Of a stretch of DNA of 64,000 bases, positions 24,335 through 35,076 are shown piece by piece. Origin of the DNA: CAZODA01 sp964578485 (GTDB lineage Bacteria; Bacteroidota; Bacteroidia; Bacteroidales; Marinilabiliaceae); contig CAZODA010000002.1 of the NCBI GenBank assembly GCA_964578485.1, positions 91,108 to 155,107 on the forward strand. The letters are read 5' to 3'. The notes under the pieces are model-generated. The model was not told the DNA's origin. It saw nothing but the letters and a program-made list of their open reading frames with translations, and did no database searches. How positions within the stretch are numbered: position 1 is the stretch's first letter; each line of letters starts with the position of its first letter. The position numbers and the translations under genes were made by a program.

Positions 24335-26908
24335 TCATTCTTCGTTTTCTTGATTTTTATTCTCTTCTTTATCTGAAGAATCATTTGTCTCATCCCCTTC
24401 ATCTTCTGAAGAAGCAGTTGTCTCATCTACTTCTTCATTATCCACTTCTTCTTCCTCTACATCCTCAGCCATAACTTTTGTAACAGAAGCTATTTCATCA
24501 TTCTTTCTATCCAAGTTTATAAATTTAACTCCTTGGGTTGCCCGTCCTGTGACTCTTACTTGTGTAACACTAACACGAATAGTAATTCCCGATTTATTAA
24601 TAATCATCAGATCATTATCATCAGTCACACTTTTTATCGAAATTAAATTTCCGGTTTTTTCGGAAATACGCATTGTAATAACACCTTTTCCTCCCCGGTT
24701 TGTAATTCTATAATCATCAATTTTAGAACGTTTGCTATAACCTTTTTCAGAGGTTACAAGAATGTCTTCATTCATATCTTTTACACAAACCATGCCAACA
24801 ACTTCATCTGATTCTGAAGCTAAGGTTATTCCCTTCACTCCTTGCCCCGTACGACCGATACTACGAACTGTCGATTCATTAAAGCGTATTGCCCTACCTG
24901 ATTTTGTGGCCATTAAAATTTCATTTTGACCATTTGTCAAACGTGCCTCAATAAGCTCATCACCTTCCCGAATAGAAATTGCTATTACACCTGTTTGGCG
25001 TGGTCTGGAATAATCGGCAAGCAAAGATTTTTTTATTATTCCTTTTTTAGTTCCCATCACTATGTAATGAGAATTGGTGAATTCAACATCTTCACTAAGT
25101 CGCTTAACCCTAATAAAGGCCTTAACAGTATCATCAGGTTCTATATTCAACAGATTCTGTATAGCTCTTCCTTTTGTAGTCCTTGAGCCTTCAGGAATCT
25201 CATAAACTTTAAGCCAAAAGCATTTTCCTTTCTTGGTGAAAAACAGCAAGGTATTATGCATGGAGGCAGGATAAATATGCTCAATAAAATCCTCTTCTCT
25301 TGTACTGCTTCCCCTCGACCCTACCCCTCCTCTATGTTGAGTTTTAAAATCACTTAATGGCGTTCTTTTTATATAGCCCAAATGTGATATAGTAATTATC
25401 ATCTCATCATCGGCATAAAAATCCTCAGGATTAATTTCTTCTGATGAATATACAATATCAGTTCTGCGTTCGTCATGATACTTTTCTTTAATTTCTAAAA
25501 TTTCCTTTTTGATTATATCCATACGCAGATGTACATGTTCAAGAATTTCCTTAAGGCCTGCAATTTCCTTTAACAATTCATCATATTCATGACGCAATTT
25601 ATCTTGTTCAAGTCCGGTTAATTGACGAAGTCGCATATCAACGATTGCACGCGCCTGTATTTCAGTAAGTTCGAAGCGTTTAATGAGTTCTTCCCTAGCT
25701 TCATCGGGCGTTTGAGCTCCCCTAATTATCTTTATAACTTCATCAATATTGTCACTTGCAATAATCAGTCCTTCAAGTATATGTGCACGCCTTTCGGCTT
25801 GTTCCAACAAAAAGCGAGTGCGTCGCGTAACAACATCATGTCGGTGTTCTACAAAGTATCCAACCAGCTCTTTAAGATTTAAGAGCATGGGGCGACCTTT
25901 AACCAATGCTATATTGTTGATTCCAAAAGATGATTGTAGAGCTGTATATTTATATAAATGATTTAATACCACATTTGCTATTGCATCCCTCTTTAAATCA
26001 ATAACAATACGCATTCCATCTCTATCACTTTCATCATTGACATTAGAAATTCCGTCAATTTTTTTATCATTTACGAGGTCTGCAATTTTAATAATTAATT
26101 CGGCTTTATTTACTAAGTAGGGAATTTCTGTTACTATAATCCTTTCCCTTCCCGAAGAACTTGTTTCAACATCTGTTTTAGCTCTTATAACAACTCTTCC
26201 CTTTCCTGTGTGATATCCATCTCTAACCCCTTCATAGCCATAGATAGTGCCTCCTGTCGGAAAATCAGGAGCTTTAATAATTTCTATTAATTCATCAATT
26301 TCAATTTCCGGATTATCAATATAGGCAGTAATGGCATCAACTGTATCAGATAAATTATGTGGTGGCATATTGGTAGCCATACCAACAGCAATCCCCGAAC
26401 TTCCATTGAGCAGTAATAGAGGAACTCTCGATGGAAGAACTGTTGGTTCTTGAAGGGAATCGTCGAAATTAAACTGAAAATCAACAGTATCTTTTTCAAT
26501 ATCTATAAGTGTTTCTTCAGAAAGTCGGTTTAAACGAGCTTCTGTATATCGCATTGCAGCCGGCTGGTCACCATCAACTGAGCCAAAATTTCCTTGCCCG
26601 TCAACAAGTGGATAACGCATAGACCAGTACTGTCCCATCCTAACCATGGCATGATAAACAGAAGAATCACCATGAGGGTGATACTTTCCAAGTACTTCTC
26701 CAACAATACGGGCTGATTTTTTATATGGTTTACCTGCATTTACTCCTAAATCGTTCATTCCATACAACACTCTCCTATGAACAGGTTTTAAACCATCACG
26801 AACATCCGGTAAAGCTCTGGAAACTATTACTGACATCGAATAATCGATGTAAGCAGATTTCATTTCCTCTTCAATATTAATCTTTATAATTCTGTCTCCT
26901 TCTATCAT
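24335..26908 (-). CDS. gyrA: DNA gyrase subunit A
   Basis: GyrA is the breakage-reunion subunit of gyrase, which adds negative supercoils. The 857-aa protein has the N-terminal topoisomerase IV/gyrase A core with the quinolone-region segment around KYHPHGDSSVYHAMVRM, the catalytic tyrosine in AAMRYTEARL (about residue 120), and six C-terminal beta-pinwheel repeats including the GyrA box QRRGGKG-like segment QHRGGVGSRG. It ends in a strongly acidic tail (about 40 residues). ParC is the alternative; the complete pinwheel with a GyrA-box-like motif favours gyrase. A terminator-like hairpin lies in its leader. Confidence 0.93.
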   Translation of the reverse strand: MIEGDRIIKINIEEEMKSAYIDYSMSVIVSRALPDVRDGLKPVHRRVLYGMNDLGVNAGKPYKKSARIVGEVLGKYHPHGDSSVYHAMVRMGQYWSMRYPLVDGQGNFGSVDGDQPAAMRYTEARLNRLSEETLIDIEKDTVDFQFNFDDSLQEPTVLPSRVPLLLLNGSSGIAVGMATNMPPHNLSDTVDAITAYIDNPEIEIDELIEIIKAPDFPTGGTIYGYEGVRDGYHTGKGRVVIRAKTDVETSSSGRERIIVTEIPYLVNKAELIIKIADLVNDKKIDGISNVNDESDRDGMRIVIDLKRDAIANVVLNHLYKYTALQSSFGINNIALVKGRPMLLNLKELVGYFVEHRHDVVTRRTRFLLEQAERRAHILEGLIIASDNIDEVIKIIRGAQTPDEAREELIKRFELTEIQARAIVDMRLRQLTGLEQDKLRHEYDELLKEIAGLKEILEHVHLRMDIIKKEILEIKEKYHDERRTDIVYSSEEINPEDFYADDEMIITISHLGYIKRTPLSDFKTQHRGGVGSRGSSTREEDFIEHIYPASMHNTLLFFTKKGKCFWLKVYEIPEGSRTTKGRAIQNLLNIEPDDTVKAFIRVKRLSEDVEFTNSHYIVMGTKKGIIKKSLLADYSRPRQTGVIAISIREGDELIEARLTNGQNEILMATKSGRAIRFNESTVRSIGRTGQGVKGITLASESDEVVGMVCVKDMNEDILVTSEKGYSKRSKIDDYRITNRGGKGVITMRISEKTGNLISIKSVTDDNDLMIINKSGITIRVSVTQVRVTGRATQGVKFINLDRKNDEIASVTKVMAEDVEEEEVDNEEVDETTASSEDEGDETNDSSDKEENKNQENEE

Positions 26909-26938
26909 TGATATTTGTCTTTAGATAAGTCTTTAATC

Positions 26939-26969
26939 AAAAAAAGGCCTTCTATTACAAGGACCTTTT
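26939..26969 (-). terminator. Terminator-like hairpin in the gyrA leader
   Basis: On the minus strand a 6-bp outer stem (plus positions 42-47 with 64-69 of 269xx: AAAAGG/CCTTTT) and a short inner stem are followed by seven T (26945-26939). It ends 31 bp before the gyrA ATG. It may attenuate gyrA or end an upstream transcript. The rest of the 26909-27321 gap is AT-rich with only the clpC promoter recognised. Confidence 0.45.
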
Positions 26970-27252
26970 CAAAACACTAAATTAATCATTATTCATGGAA
27001 TTTTAAAATATCCAAGCGCCCTTTTTTATGTACTTATATAAAAAAAATCAATTATTTAATAAATAAATCATACTAAGAGAAGAAGAGTGGAGCACTACTA
27101 TATAACCACCTCAAAACCAAAAAGATAGAATAAAAACTTCATCCAACAAAATTCTTTAAAAAGAAAAGCACTTTTAAAACAAACTTCAATATCTGTTTGT
27201 TACTATATGGTTACAAGAAACAATGTCGTTAATTAATATTTAATTTATTATT

Positions 27253-27285
27253 TTTGAAGTTTAAGAGTTTTCTGAATTATCTTTG
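27253..27285 (+). promoter_or_regulatory. clpC promoter (TTTG / TATCTTTG)
   Basis: TTTG (27253-27256) and TATCTTTG (27278-27285) are 21 bp apart, an excellent Bacteroidota-type promoter 37 bp before the clpC ATG. No CIRCE or other heat-shock operator was seen. Confidence 0.75.
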
Positions 27286-27321
27286 TTTATATCAATGATT
27301 TTTTGAATCGAGGGTTCAATT

Positions 27322-29856
27322 ATGGATTTAAATTATTCGTCACAAGTGAGAGATGTTCTTCTATACAGCAAGGAAGAAGCTTTAAAGCTGGGCAATCTTT
27401 TTATTGCCCCTGAGCATCTTATGTTGGGTATTCTGAAGCAGCCGGAAGGAAAAGCCTGTCGAATGCTCGAAAAATTTCAGGTTGACCTGTCACAATTAAA
27501 AACAAACATTGAAAACAAAATTAAAGGGGAACAAAGTGATATAAAGCCCAAAAATTTGCCTTTACTTAAATCAACAGAACAAATTTTAAAGTTAGTTCAC
27601 TTAGAAGCCCGTTCATTAAAAAGTGAAAAAATCACTACTTTACATTTATTATTGGCTATCCTTCGTGATGCCAATGGTACAACATCTCAGATTATGGAAA
27701 AATTAGACATTCGTTATCATAAATTAAAAGATCAGTTATTATTGGAAAATCCTTTACTACGTTCTCAGATGCCCGATGATGACGATCAAGACAATCCTTT
27801 TGGGCCTTCCGGATCGGAAGGATCAAAACCTTCAGGTGGGAAGCCTTCCAGCGAAACGCCTGTTTTGGATAATTTTGGTATTGATATCACCAAGGCAGCT
27901 GAAGAAGGACGATTAGATCCAATAGTTGGTCGTGAAAGGGAAATTGAGCGTTTGGCCCAGATATTAAGCAGGCGCAAAAAGAACAATCCAATTTTAATTG
28001 GCGAGCCCGGTGTTGGGAAGTCAGCTATTGCTGAAGGACTTGCACTACGTATCGTTGAGCGTACAGTATCGCGTGTTTTATTCGATAAGCGTGTAGTAAC
28101 TTTGGATCTTGCATCCATTGTAGCAGGCACCAAATATCGTGGTCAGTTTGAAGAAAGGATTAAAGCTATATTAAATGAGCTTTCAAAAAATCCTAATGTA
28201 ATTCTTTTCATTGATGAGATACATACTATTGTAGGAGCCGGAGGTGCTACAGGCTCTCTTGATGCTGCCAACATGTTAAAGCCTGCACTTGCAAGGGGTG
28301 AAATTCAATGTATTGGAGCCACCACCCTTGATGAATATCGTCAGCACATTGAAAAAGATGGTGCTCTTGAGCGTCGTTTTCAAAAAATAATGATAGAGCC
28401 AACTTCTGCTGAGGAGACTTATGAAATTTTAAATAACATAAAAAGCAAATACGAAGATCATCATAATGTGAACTATACTCCCGATGCTATTAATGCTTGT
28501 GTTACATTAACTGAAAGATATATTTCCGACAGGCATTTACCCGACAAAGCCATTGATGCATTGGATGAAGCAGGATCACGCGTACACATTTCCAATATAA
28601 TTGTTCCCGACACAATTTTGAAACTTGAAGATGAGATTGAAGAAACGAAGGAGAAAAAGATAAAAGCTGTTAAAGCACAAAACTTTGAGCTTGCAGCAAG
28701 TTTCAGGGACAAGGAAAAAACTCTTCTTGAAGAACTTGACAAATCAAAAGTTAAATGGGAAGCAGAACTTCAGCAACACAGAGAAGTTGTTGATGCTGAA
28801 AAAGTTGCTGAAGTTGTCGCTATGATGACAGGCATCCCTGTTCAAAGGGTAGCTCAAACGGAAGGTATCCGTTTATTACGTATGGGTGAAGAATTAGAGG
28901 GTAAAGTAATTGGTCAGCATGAAGCCATTAAAAAAGTTGTAAAAGCCATTCAGCGAAATCGTGCCGGCTTAAAAGATCCCAATCGCCCAATTGGCTCCTT
29001 TATTTTCCTTGGTCCAACCGGTGTTGGAAAAACTCACCTTGTAAAAGTATTAGCTCAGTATTTATTTGACACTACTGATGCATTAATACGTATTGACATG
29101 AGTGAATACATGGAAAAATTCAGTGTATCACGTTTGGTTGGAGCTCCTCCGGGGTATATTGGTTATGAAGAAGGTGGACAATTAACTGAAAAGGTAAGGC
29201 GTCGCCCTTATTCTGTTGTATTACTTGATGAAATTGAAAAAGCTCACCCTGATGTTTTTCATTTAATGCTTCAGGTTTTAGATGAAGGACGACTAACCGA
29301 TAGCTTAGGTCGCAAAGTTGATTTTAAAAACACCATTGTCATAATGACATCAAATATTGGTACCAGAGAGCTTAAGGATTTTGGTCGTGGTGTTGGCTTT
29401 GCACCTGTAGGTAGTACGCCAAGTGATGATGAACATGCCAGAGGGGTGATTGAAAAAGCATTGAAAAAAGCCTTTGCACCTGAATTCTTAAACAGAATTG
29501 ATGATGTTGTAATTTTCAATAATTTGAATGAAGCCGATATTTATAAAATTATTGATATTGAATTACAAGGTTTATATGCACGGGTTAAAAGTTTGGGCTA
29601 TAAAATGGATTTAACAGATGAAGCCAAAAACTATATAGCTTCAAAAGGTTATGATGTCCAATATGGTGCCAGACCCTTAAAACGTGCAATTCAAAAATAC
29701 CTTGAAGATGAAATGGCAGAAGTTATAATTGAAGCTTCAGTTAGTGAAGGCGACATTATTCATGTTGATTACGACAAGAAAAAAGACAAAATTATTACCG
29801 AGATTATTTCAGATCAAAAAGCAGCTGCTAAACAAGGTAAAGAATCAAAGAATTAA
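27322..29856 (+). CDS. clpC: ATP-dependent Clp protease ATP-binding subunit ClpC
   Basis: ClpC is a AAA+ unfoldase that feeds proteins to ClpP. The 844-aa protein has two N-terminal Clp_N repeats (about 1-145), a Ser/Gly/Pro linker, AAA-1 with Walker A GEPGVGKS (about 230) and Walker B LFIDEIHTI, a coiled UVR-like middle segment (about 425-465, EDEIEETKEKKIKAVKAQNF), AAA-2 with Walker A GPTGVGKT (about 565) and VVLLDEIEKAHPDVF, and a C-terminal D2-small domain with YGARPLKRAIQ. The UVR-type middle domain and length distinguish it from ClpB and ClpA. It converges on the next gene with a 4-bp overlap of stop codons. Confidence 0.95.
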   Translation: MDLNYSSQVRDVLLYSKEEALKLGNLFIAPEHLMLGILKQPEGKACRMLEKFQVDLSQLKTNIENKIKGEQSDIKPKNLPLLKSTEQILKLVHLEARSLKSEKITTLHLLLAILRDANGTTSQIMEKLDIRYHKLKDQLLLENPLLRSQMPDDDDQDNPFGPSGSEGSKPSGGKPSSETPVLDNFGIDITKAAEEGRLDPIVGREREIERLAQILSRRKKNNPILIGEPGVGKSAIAEGLALRIVERTVSRVLFDKRVVTLDLASIVAGTKYRGQFEERIKAILNELSKNPNVILFIDEIHTIVGAGGATGSLDAANMLKPALARGEIQCIGATTLDEYRQHIEKDGALERRFQKIMIEPTSAEETYEILNNIKSKYEDHHNVNYTPDAINACVTLTERYISDRHLPDKAIDALDEAGSRVHISNIIVPDTILKLEDEIEETKEKKIKAVKAQNFELAASFRDKEKTLLEELDKSKVKWEAELQQHREVVDAEKVAEVVAMMTGIPVQRVAQTEGIRLLRMGEELEGKVIGQHEAIKKVVKAIQRNRAGLKDPNRPIGSFIFLGPTGVGKTHLVKVLAQYLFDTTDALIRIDMSEYMEKFSVSRLVGAPPGYIGYEEGGQLTEKVRRRPYSVVLLDEIEKAHPDVFHLMLQVLDEGRLTDSLGRKVDFKNTIVIMTSNIGTRELKDFGRGVGFAPVGSTPSDDEHARGVIEKALKKAFAPEFLNRIDDVVIFNNLNEADIYKIIDIELQGLYARVKSLGYKMDLTDEAKNYIASKGYDVQYGARPLKRAIQKYLEDEMAEVIIEASVSEGDIIHVDYDKKKDKIITEIISDQKAAAKQGKESKN

Positions 29857-32800
29857 TTGATTACAAGTTTTTTTACGGTGCGTCCTTGCTTTGTAAAAAT
29901 TTCTATGAAGTAAACGCCCTTATTTAAGCTACTTGTTGTTAAACTGATATTTTTCTTGTTATAATTATAGGTATAGCTTTGAATTAATGCACCATTTAAA
30001 GAATAAATTTTTACAAGCGATATCTCGCTATCTGAGAAGATAGTAAGTTCATCTTTTGCAGGATTCGGACTTATTAAAACATTATCAACCAAGGATTGCG
30101 CAGCTTGATATGATGTAATAATAGGACTCCCTTCCAAGCTTATATTATCAAAACGGTTATTTCCCGATGAATTGTTTGCCTGCTCATCGATAAAGTTAAT
30201 GCGAATCGAAAAATACGGATTGTTATCAATCTGTTCCTTTTCTATAAAATCCAATATTACAAGCTGATATTCAGGAGTTATAACGATTCCATCGGTAAAG
30301 GGATGCCATTCCCCATTTTCTTCCGTTCTATAACAAACACTCTGCATGCAAGCACCATTATTCGTTCTGCATACAGCATATTTCAATATAACATTCTGAA
30401 ACCCTGTAGTTGGCAATTTCAACACCAACTCTCGCGTATCTGATGGATTTCTAACCCTCAATCCATAACCAGCTACTTCCTTATTTTGAAGATTTAACTC
30501 AGCACCCTCTTTAACCCTATCCATATATCCCTCTCCAACACCTTCATAACTAATATTTGCAGGTTCAAATGTAGCCGAAAAATCCGAATTAAATGCTGAC
30601 AAGCTGTTATCATCCCCTAAAAAGTTAAAATGCCAATAATGAATCAGCTCTAATTCAGCCATTTTCTCAAAATGAGCATAAATAGCAGTATCAGCCGTTA
30701 GCTCGATTTCAATTTCATCTAATAATGTCAAGTTTTCCTCAACACCATCCCAATGCGAAAACACATAACCCTCGTTTGGAATCGCCTTAAGGGAAACAGG
30801 CACTTCCTCAAAATAAATTCCCGTCCAAGGATAAGGATCATCGTCATTGCTTATGCCTGGAGTTGTTTTATCGATAATTATTGAATTAAGCTTTATTCTT
30901 CCTTGTTCAAATTCAGTATTTACGGTAAGTTCTTTTGTTGCACTTATATCAAACTCATCCATGGTGTGTGCTAAAACATAAGCAGGACGTTCATTGGCAA
31001 AGGCTTTTATCTTATCCCCTGTATCAGACCCACTACGCCAGCGATTCCAATGCTCATCGCGGTGTGGAGCTAAGAGTTCATTTAAAGAATCAACTTTTTC
31101 ATGTATAACAGCCGCTTTAAAACAAGTATTCAACTGATCAGCAACAACATTGACAAAGAAATTTTTGAATGCAGTGTTTTTAATAAGCTGTCTTAAAATC
31201 CTGGAGGACATATCGTCTGGGATTCTTGGTATTTGTACAGAGTCAGTAGTTGTTGCCATAATACGGCTTAGATTATTTGTAGTATAATGTGATTGACTAT
31301 AAAGATTCATTCCAAAATCAACATCATAAAGCATCCATCTCCAGCGTCCGTCATGTCCCAAAGGAGAATTCGGATCGTACTTATCGATACGTTTCCTCCA
31401 AAACTTCATATTTCCTTGAGGCCAGTCTTCATTACAAAAGAAAAGTTGAGCAGCGTAGTATTGTACAAGACTTTCAATATCAAAACGTTCATACACCCAA
31501 TTATAATGGATATCTTCATCCAAGTTGTTTTCTTCGGCATAACTTGTTATATCCAAAAACTGATTTCTATCTTCAGAAAAACCATGGTTTACGCTCCCAT
31601 TTGCCAACAAAATTGCAACATCATCAGTATCAACTCCATAATGAGAATGTAAATAATGTTGATCATAGCGTTCACGCAAATTCATCAAACCCCAAAATTC
31701 TCCGTTTATAAAATGAATAACAGGTTGAGCAGCCTGAGTTGCAAAAGGAAGATGTTTGACTAAATCTTGCATGAGAACATCTCTAAATAAAGTTCGATTA
31801 TAATCATTCCCTGAATTTCGCAATATGAGTCGGCGAAAATCCTCAACTTTAATATTTGGATCCCCCTTAGAAGGCAGATCTCCAAAAAACGGATATTCAA
31901 AAGCGTTACTTTCATCGTAAACATGCCGTGCATATAGTCGTAGTGATTTTCTATAATGCGACCTAGTCCATCCGCCATGAGTTCGAAGGCCAACTCCCTG
32001 TTTGAATACAGGTAATGAATCTCCGGAAAAGTATTCTAAATGTCCGGGTTTCTCCCATTCCTCACCTCTTTGATGATAATTTGCCGGATAATTCCCTGTC
32101 CATTCCGGCTGAGTATATCGATCAGCTATTTCGCCCGGGGTGTATATACCACTTATATAATCAAAAAGATTTGGCTCGGCAGTTACAATTGAAACCACCG
32201 GAAGTTTATATCTATCAGCTCCTTCCGGACTAATAAAATAAGTGTTGGTTGCAGATCTATTAATCAGAGTGTTTTCTTTATAAAGGATGGCACGTACAAC
32301 TGTTCCCTTAAAATAATTTGAAGCAGGCAGCCATGTTTCAAATGTTCGTGTTGTGTTGATAGTACCAAGCTCATAGGAATATGGTGTTCTATCTTCAATT
32401 GTTAAAGGCTCTGTATATTTATGAGTTTTAAATTCCCTGGTAAGTTTTGGACCTAAGGGATAACTATTTTGATATTCATAAGTACTTCCATCCAAGTTTG
32501 TAGGATCAGGATCTGAACCATCCAAAGTGTAATATACGGTCAGATCGGAACGTTCTGAGGTGATACTAAGACTAAAAGCTTCTGTATAAAAGCCTCCCTC
32601 ATGCGAAAAAACAGGTAATTCATTAATTATCTCATCATAAGCAACAGTGTTATTAGCACCGGCCGGTGTAGGATTTTCGAAAAAGAAAAAACTTTCTTCA
32701 TCGGGTTTTAAACCAACTGAAACATCAGGAGGAAGATTTGTTGCCGGTACAGTAAATACTATCCCATCCTCAGGATGGCTCAAAAAAACCTGTTCACCTT

Positions 32801-33701
32801 CTGATGCTATGGAGAAATTAGTATGAAGCTCGTAGAAATGATCAGTATAAAAATAAGATGCAGGAATAGGCTCTTCCATAGTACCATCAGGCAATTGAAC
32901 GCGAACTGCAAGATTATCCCCTCCTACACCTTGTTTCATCAATGCAGCTAAATAATAATAATTCCCTTTAATTAAGTACTGAGGCAATGACTCTTGCTCC
33001 GGATATTTATCCCATTGCCTTAGGCTGGCCCAAACAGGAACTAAAGCTATAAGTGAGGTATTATACTTACTATTATCATTACTTAAAAACAACTGAGATC
33101 TGTCGTCACTTGAAATCCAAAAGGTATAATTACCCGTAGCAGGAGCTTTAAAGAGTCCATGCATACGCTGACCATAATTTTCACCAACATTTCTTGGCGC
33201 TTCAAAATAATCTGTTATAATATGAATTTCATCAGGATTAAGTGGAAATTTTGCACTCGCCAGTAAATTATCTACAGTAGTACCACTAATATCTAAAAAG
33301 ACTTCACGCCTCACACCATTTATAAATGCTTCAGAATCAGGTTTGCGATCTTTTCCCGAAGCCCATACCAATAAATATTCACCAGGATTGATAGTTACTT
33401 TCGGAAATTTCCATTTGAAAAGCTTAGATGCATCATCTGACAAGCCCCATCCCTCCAGATCAACACTTTCTTCTCCCCTATTATATAGTTCTATCCAATC
33501 TTCAAAGTCACCATCTTCATCAGCTAAGGTGTTAGAATTTGAAGACATCAATTCATTTATAACTATGGGAAATTCTAAAGCATATAATGTGTTTTGTGAA
33601 AGAAAGACAAATAGAAAAATACAGAAACTAAATTGCCGATATAAAAACTCAGAAGCCTTATTGAAAAATAATAATTTAAATAAAAGTTTTAGATAATTCA
33701 T
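29853..33701 (-). CDS. Large T9SS cargo protein with lamin-tail, PA14-like, chitobiase-like and CotH domains
   Basis: A 1282-aa secreted protein. An N-terminal hydrophobic stretch (about 22-42) acts as signal. A lamin-tail domain follows (about 45-115, IVINELMSSNSNTLADEDGDFEDWIEL), then a PA14-like module (YTFWISSDDRSQLFLSND), a chitobiase C-terminal-like beta domain (YYTLDGSDPDPTN), and a CotH kinase-like domain (about 505-880, with VGLRTHGGWTRSHYRKSLRL, LILRNSGNDYNRTLFRDVLMQ, and GLMNLRERYDQHYL). A beta-repeat region and a type A sorting domain (LISPNPAKDELTIF to KKLVIN) end it. CotH proteins can be protein kinases; function here is unproven. The protein is probably surface-exposed via T9SS. 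Confidence 0.88.
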   Translation of the reverse strand: MNYLKLLFKLLFFNKASEFLYRQFSFCIFLFVFLSQNTLYALEFPIVINELMSSNSNTLADEDGDFEDWIELYNRGEESVDLEGWGLSDDASKLFKWKFPKVTINPGEYLLVWASGKDRKPDSEAFINGVRREVFLDISGTTVDNLLASAKFPLNPDEIHIITDYFEAPRNVGENYGQRMHGLFKAPATGNYTFWISSDDRSQLFLSNDNSKYNTSLIALVPVWASLRQWDKYPEQESLPQYLIKGNYYYLAALMKQGVGGDNLAVRVQLPDGTMEEPIPASYFYTDHFYELHTNFSIASEGEQVFLSHPEDGIVFTVPATNLPPDVSVGLKPDEESFFFFENPTPAGANNTVAYDEIINELPVFSHEGGFYTEAFSLSITSERSDLTVYYTLDGSDPDPTNLDGSTYEYQNSYPLGPKLTREFKTHKYTEPLTIEDRTPYSYELGTINTTRTFETWLPASNYFKGTVVRAILYKENTLINRSATNTYFISPEGADRYKLPVVSIVTAEPNLFDYISGIYTPGEIADRYTQPEWTGNYPANYHQRGEEWEKPGHLEYFSGDSLPVFKQGVGLRTHGGWTRSHYRKSLRLYARHVYDESNAFEYPFFGDLPSKGDPNIKVEDFRRLILRNSGNDYNRTLFRDVLMQDLVKHLPFATQAAQPVIHFINGEFWGLMNLRERYDQHYLHSHYGVDTDDVAILLANGSVNHGFSEDRNQFLDITSYAEENNLDEDIHYNWVYERFDIESLVQYYAAQLFFCNEDWPQGNMKFWRKRIDKYDPNSPLGHDGRWRWMLYDVDFGMNLYSQSHYTTNNLSRIMATTTDSVQIPRIPDDMSSRILRQLIKNTAFKNFFVNVVADQLNTCFKAAVIHEKVDSLNELLAPHRDEHWNRWRSGSDTGDKIKAFANERPAYVLAHTMDEFDISATKELTVNTEFEQGRIKLNSIIIDKTTPGISNDDDPYPWTGIYFEEVPVSLKAIPNEGYVFSHWDGVEENLTLLDEIEIELTADTAIYAHFEKMAELELIHYWHFNFLGDDNSLSAFNSDFSATFEPANISYEGVGEGYMDRVKEGAELNLQNKEVAGYGLRVRNPSDTRELVLKLPTTGFQNVILKYAVCRTNNGACMQSVCYRTEENGEWHPFTDGIVITPEYQLVILDFIEKEQIDNNPYFSIRINFIDEQANNSSGNNRFDNISLEGSPIITSYQAAQSLVDNVLISPNPAKDELTIFSDSEISLVKIYSLNGALIQSYTYNYNKKNISLTTSSLNKGVYFIEIFTKQGRTVKKLVIN

Positions 33702-34070
33702 TTTTAAAATTTTGGTTAGGATAAATTGTTCAAATTATAATATTGTAGTTTATGTATTTTCTTGAATCTGTTTTCATTTAAGCAAAAATAATAAAAGAAT
33801 AACATTTAGCGGACTGAATTATATAAGAAATTAAAATTTAACACAGGAATACAATCTAAAATCTCTTCAATAATCAAGGTAAGACAGGGCATGTAGAGAG
33901 ACCATGCATGCAAGATCTCTATAGCCGTGAACCCATTTATAATCATTCGTAAAAGATCTTAGTAATTTGATTACCCGAAACGAACGCGACATGTCAGGCC
34001 CATAAAATTTTTTATTGATAAGTGGTGACTGCTCATTAATAATCCCTTACTCCAAATCTGTTTGAGCACA
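33702..34070. other. Gene-free stretch with a degenerate repeat
   Basis: No gene is supported. A GTAGAGAGACC...ATCTCTAT hairpin-like element (about 33892-33923) and a CCGAAACGAACGCGACATGTC-like stretch near 33973 recall, loosely, modules of the composite repeat at 13917-14020 and 60360-60420. Only the GTAGAGA and GACATGT parts are alike, so common origin is uncertain. Confidence 0.35.
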
Positions 34071-34114
34071 AAAAAAGGATGTCCAAATATAATTTATTGG
34101 ACATCCTTTTTTTT
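34071..34114. terminator. Strong bidirectional terminator
   Basis: GGATGTCC (34077-34084) pairs with GGACATCC (34099-34106), flanked by six A on the left and eight T on the right, so the stem can reach about 14 bp. It ends transcription of the TPR gene on the minus strand, 30 bp after its stop. Confidence 0.85.
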
Positions 34115-34143
34115 GATATTATTTCAATCAGAAAAACAAAATA

Positions 34144-34791
34144 TTATTCACCGGCTAAGCGAGTATTTATTTCTCTCAATGAAGCTTGTGCATTTTCATT
34201 TCCTGAATCATATTCCAATACTTGCTCAAACCATGGTTTAGCCTCGGCAAAGGCCTCATTAGCTCTGGCTGTAATATCTTCATATTGTGAAGGATCAGCA
34301 TTTTGAGCTGAAGCTAAAATTTGTGATGCACGGTTATATGGTTCAGCTCCTTGACGCAAATAATAAGTTGTCAACATTCTGCGCATATGTCCAACCACCG
34401 AGCTTGACTCATAATCTTTTAATGCCTGTATTAGAACATTTTCCATCTCTTCTTCCCTTCCGAGGCTGTTTAATGATGCAGCAACATAATAAGTAGAAAA
34501 ATCGGCACGATATTTTAACTCAACAGCTTTTCCATAATATTCAAGTGCTTTTTCATAATTTTCTATTCTTCTGGCACATGTTGCCATATTAAAAATCATG
34601 GCTGAGTTAATTTCCTCATCTTCAGGCCACAGCTCAAAAGCATCTTCATAGAAAGTAAGTGCCAATTCAAAATTATTTGCACGTAATGCGTCATTTCCCT
34701 GATTTTGCAATTCGATATAGGCAGTTGTTTCTTGTTGCCCAAAACTTCCCAATGAAAAAAGAAACAAACCTACTGCTACTAAATACTTCAT
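34144..34791 (-). CDS. Secreted or periplasmic tetratricopeptide repeat protein
   Basis: A 215-aa protein starting with a signal peptide (MKYLVAVGLFLFSLGSFGQQ). At least two clear TPR units follow: ANNFELALTFYEDAFELWPE (about 38-57) and ENYEKALEYYGKAVELKYR (about 76-94). A helical Ala-rich C-terminus comes next. Specific function is unknown. A TATTTTTG -7 element on the minus strand (34977-34970) could start a 170-nt leader. It is alone between terminator and a 285-bp AT-rich gap. Confidence 0.8.
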   Translation of the reverse strand: MKYLVAVGLFLFSLGSFGQQETTAYIELQNQGNDALRANNFELALTFYEDAFELWPEDEEINSAMIFNMATCARRIENYEKALEYYGKAVELKYRADFSTYYVAASLNSLGREEEMENVLIQALKDYESSSVVGHMRRMLTTYYLRQGAEPYNRASQILASAQNADPSQYEDITARANEAFAEAKPWFEQVLEYDSGNENAQASLREINTRLAGE

Positions 34792-35076
34792 AATCTTATT
34801 TTTTTAATTATAATTTCGATTTAATAGTTTTTTAATTAAATTTTTAAAAACTATCATTTACTCACTTTTTAATAATATTCACTTTGTTTTATTTAATAAT
34901 CAATAGCATTGTATTTAACATAACAATAACAAAGAAGAGATTATTAAATTTGAATTCAGCTTAAGGATGCAAAAATAATATATTTTTAAAAATGTAAAAA
35001 TAAAGACAACAATTTTAAAAAATATTTAATTAACAATTAGCAATCATCATGCCATTATTTGTCTATTATTTATTCA

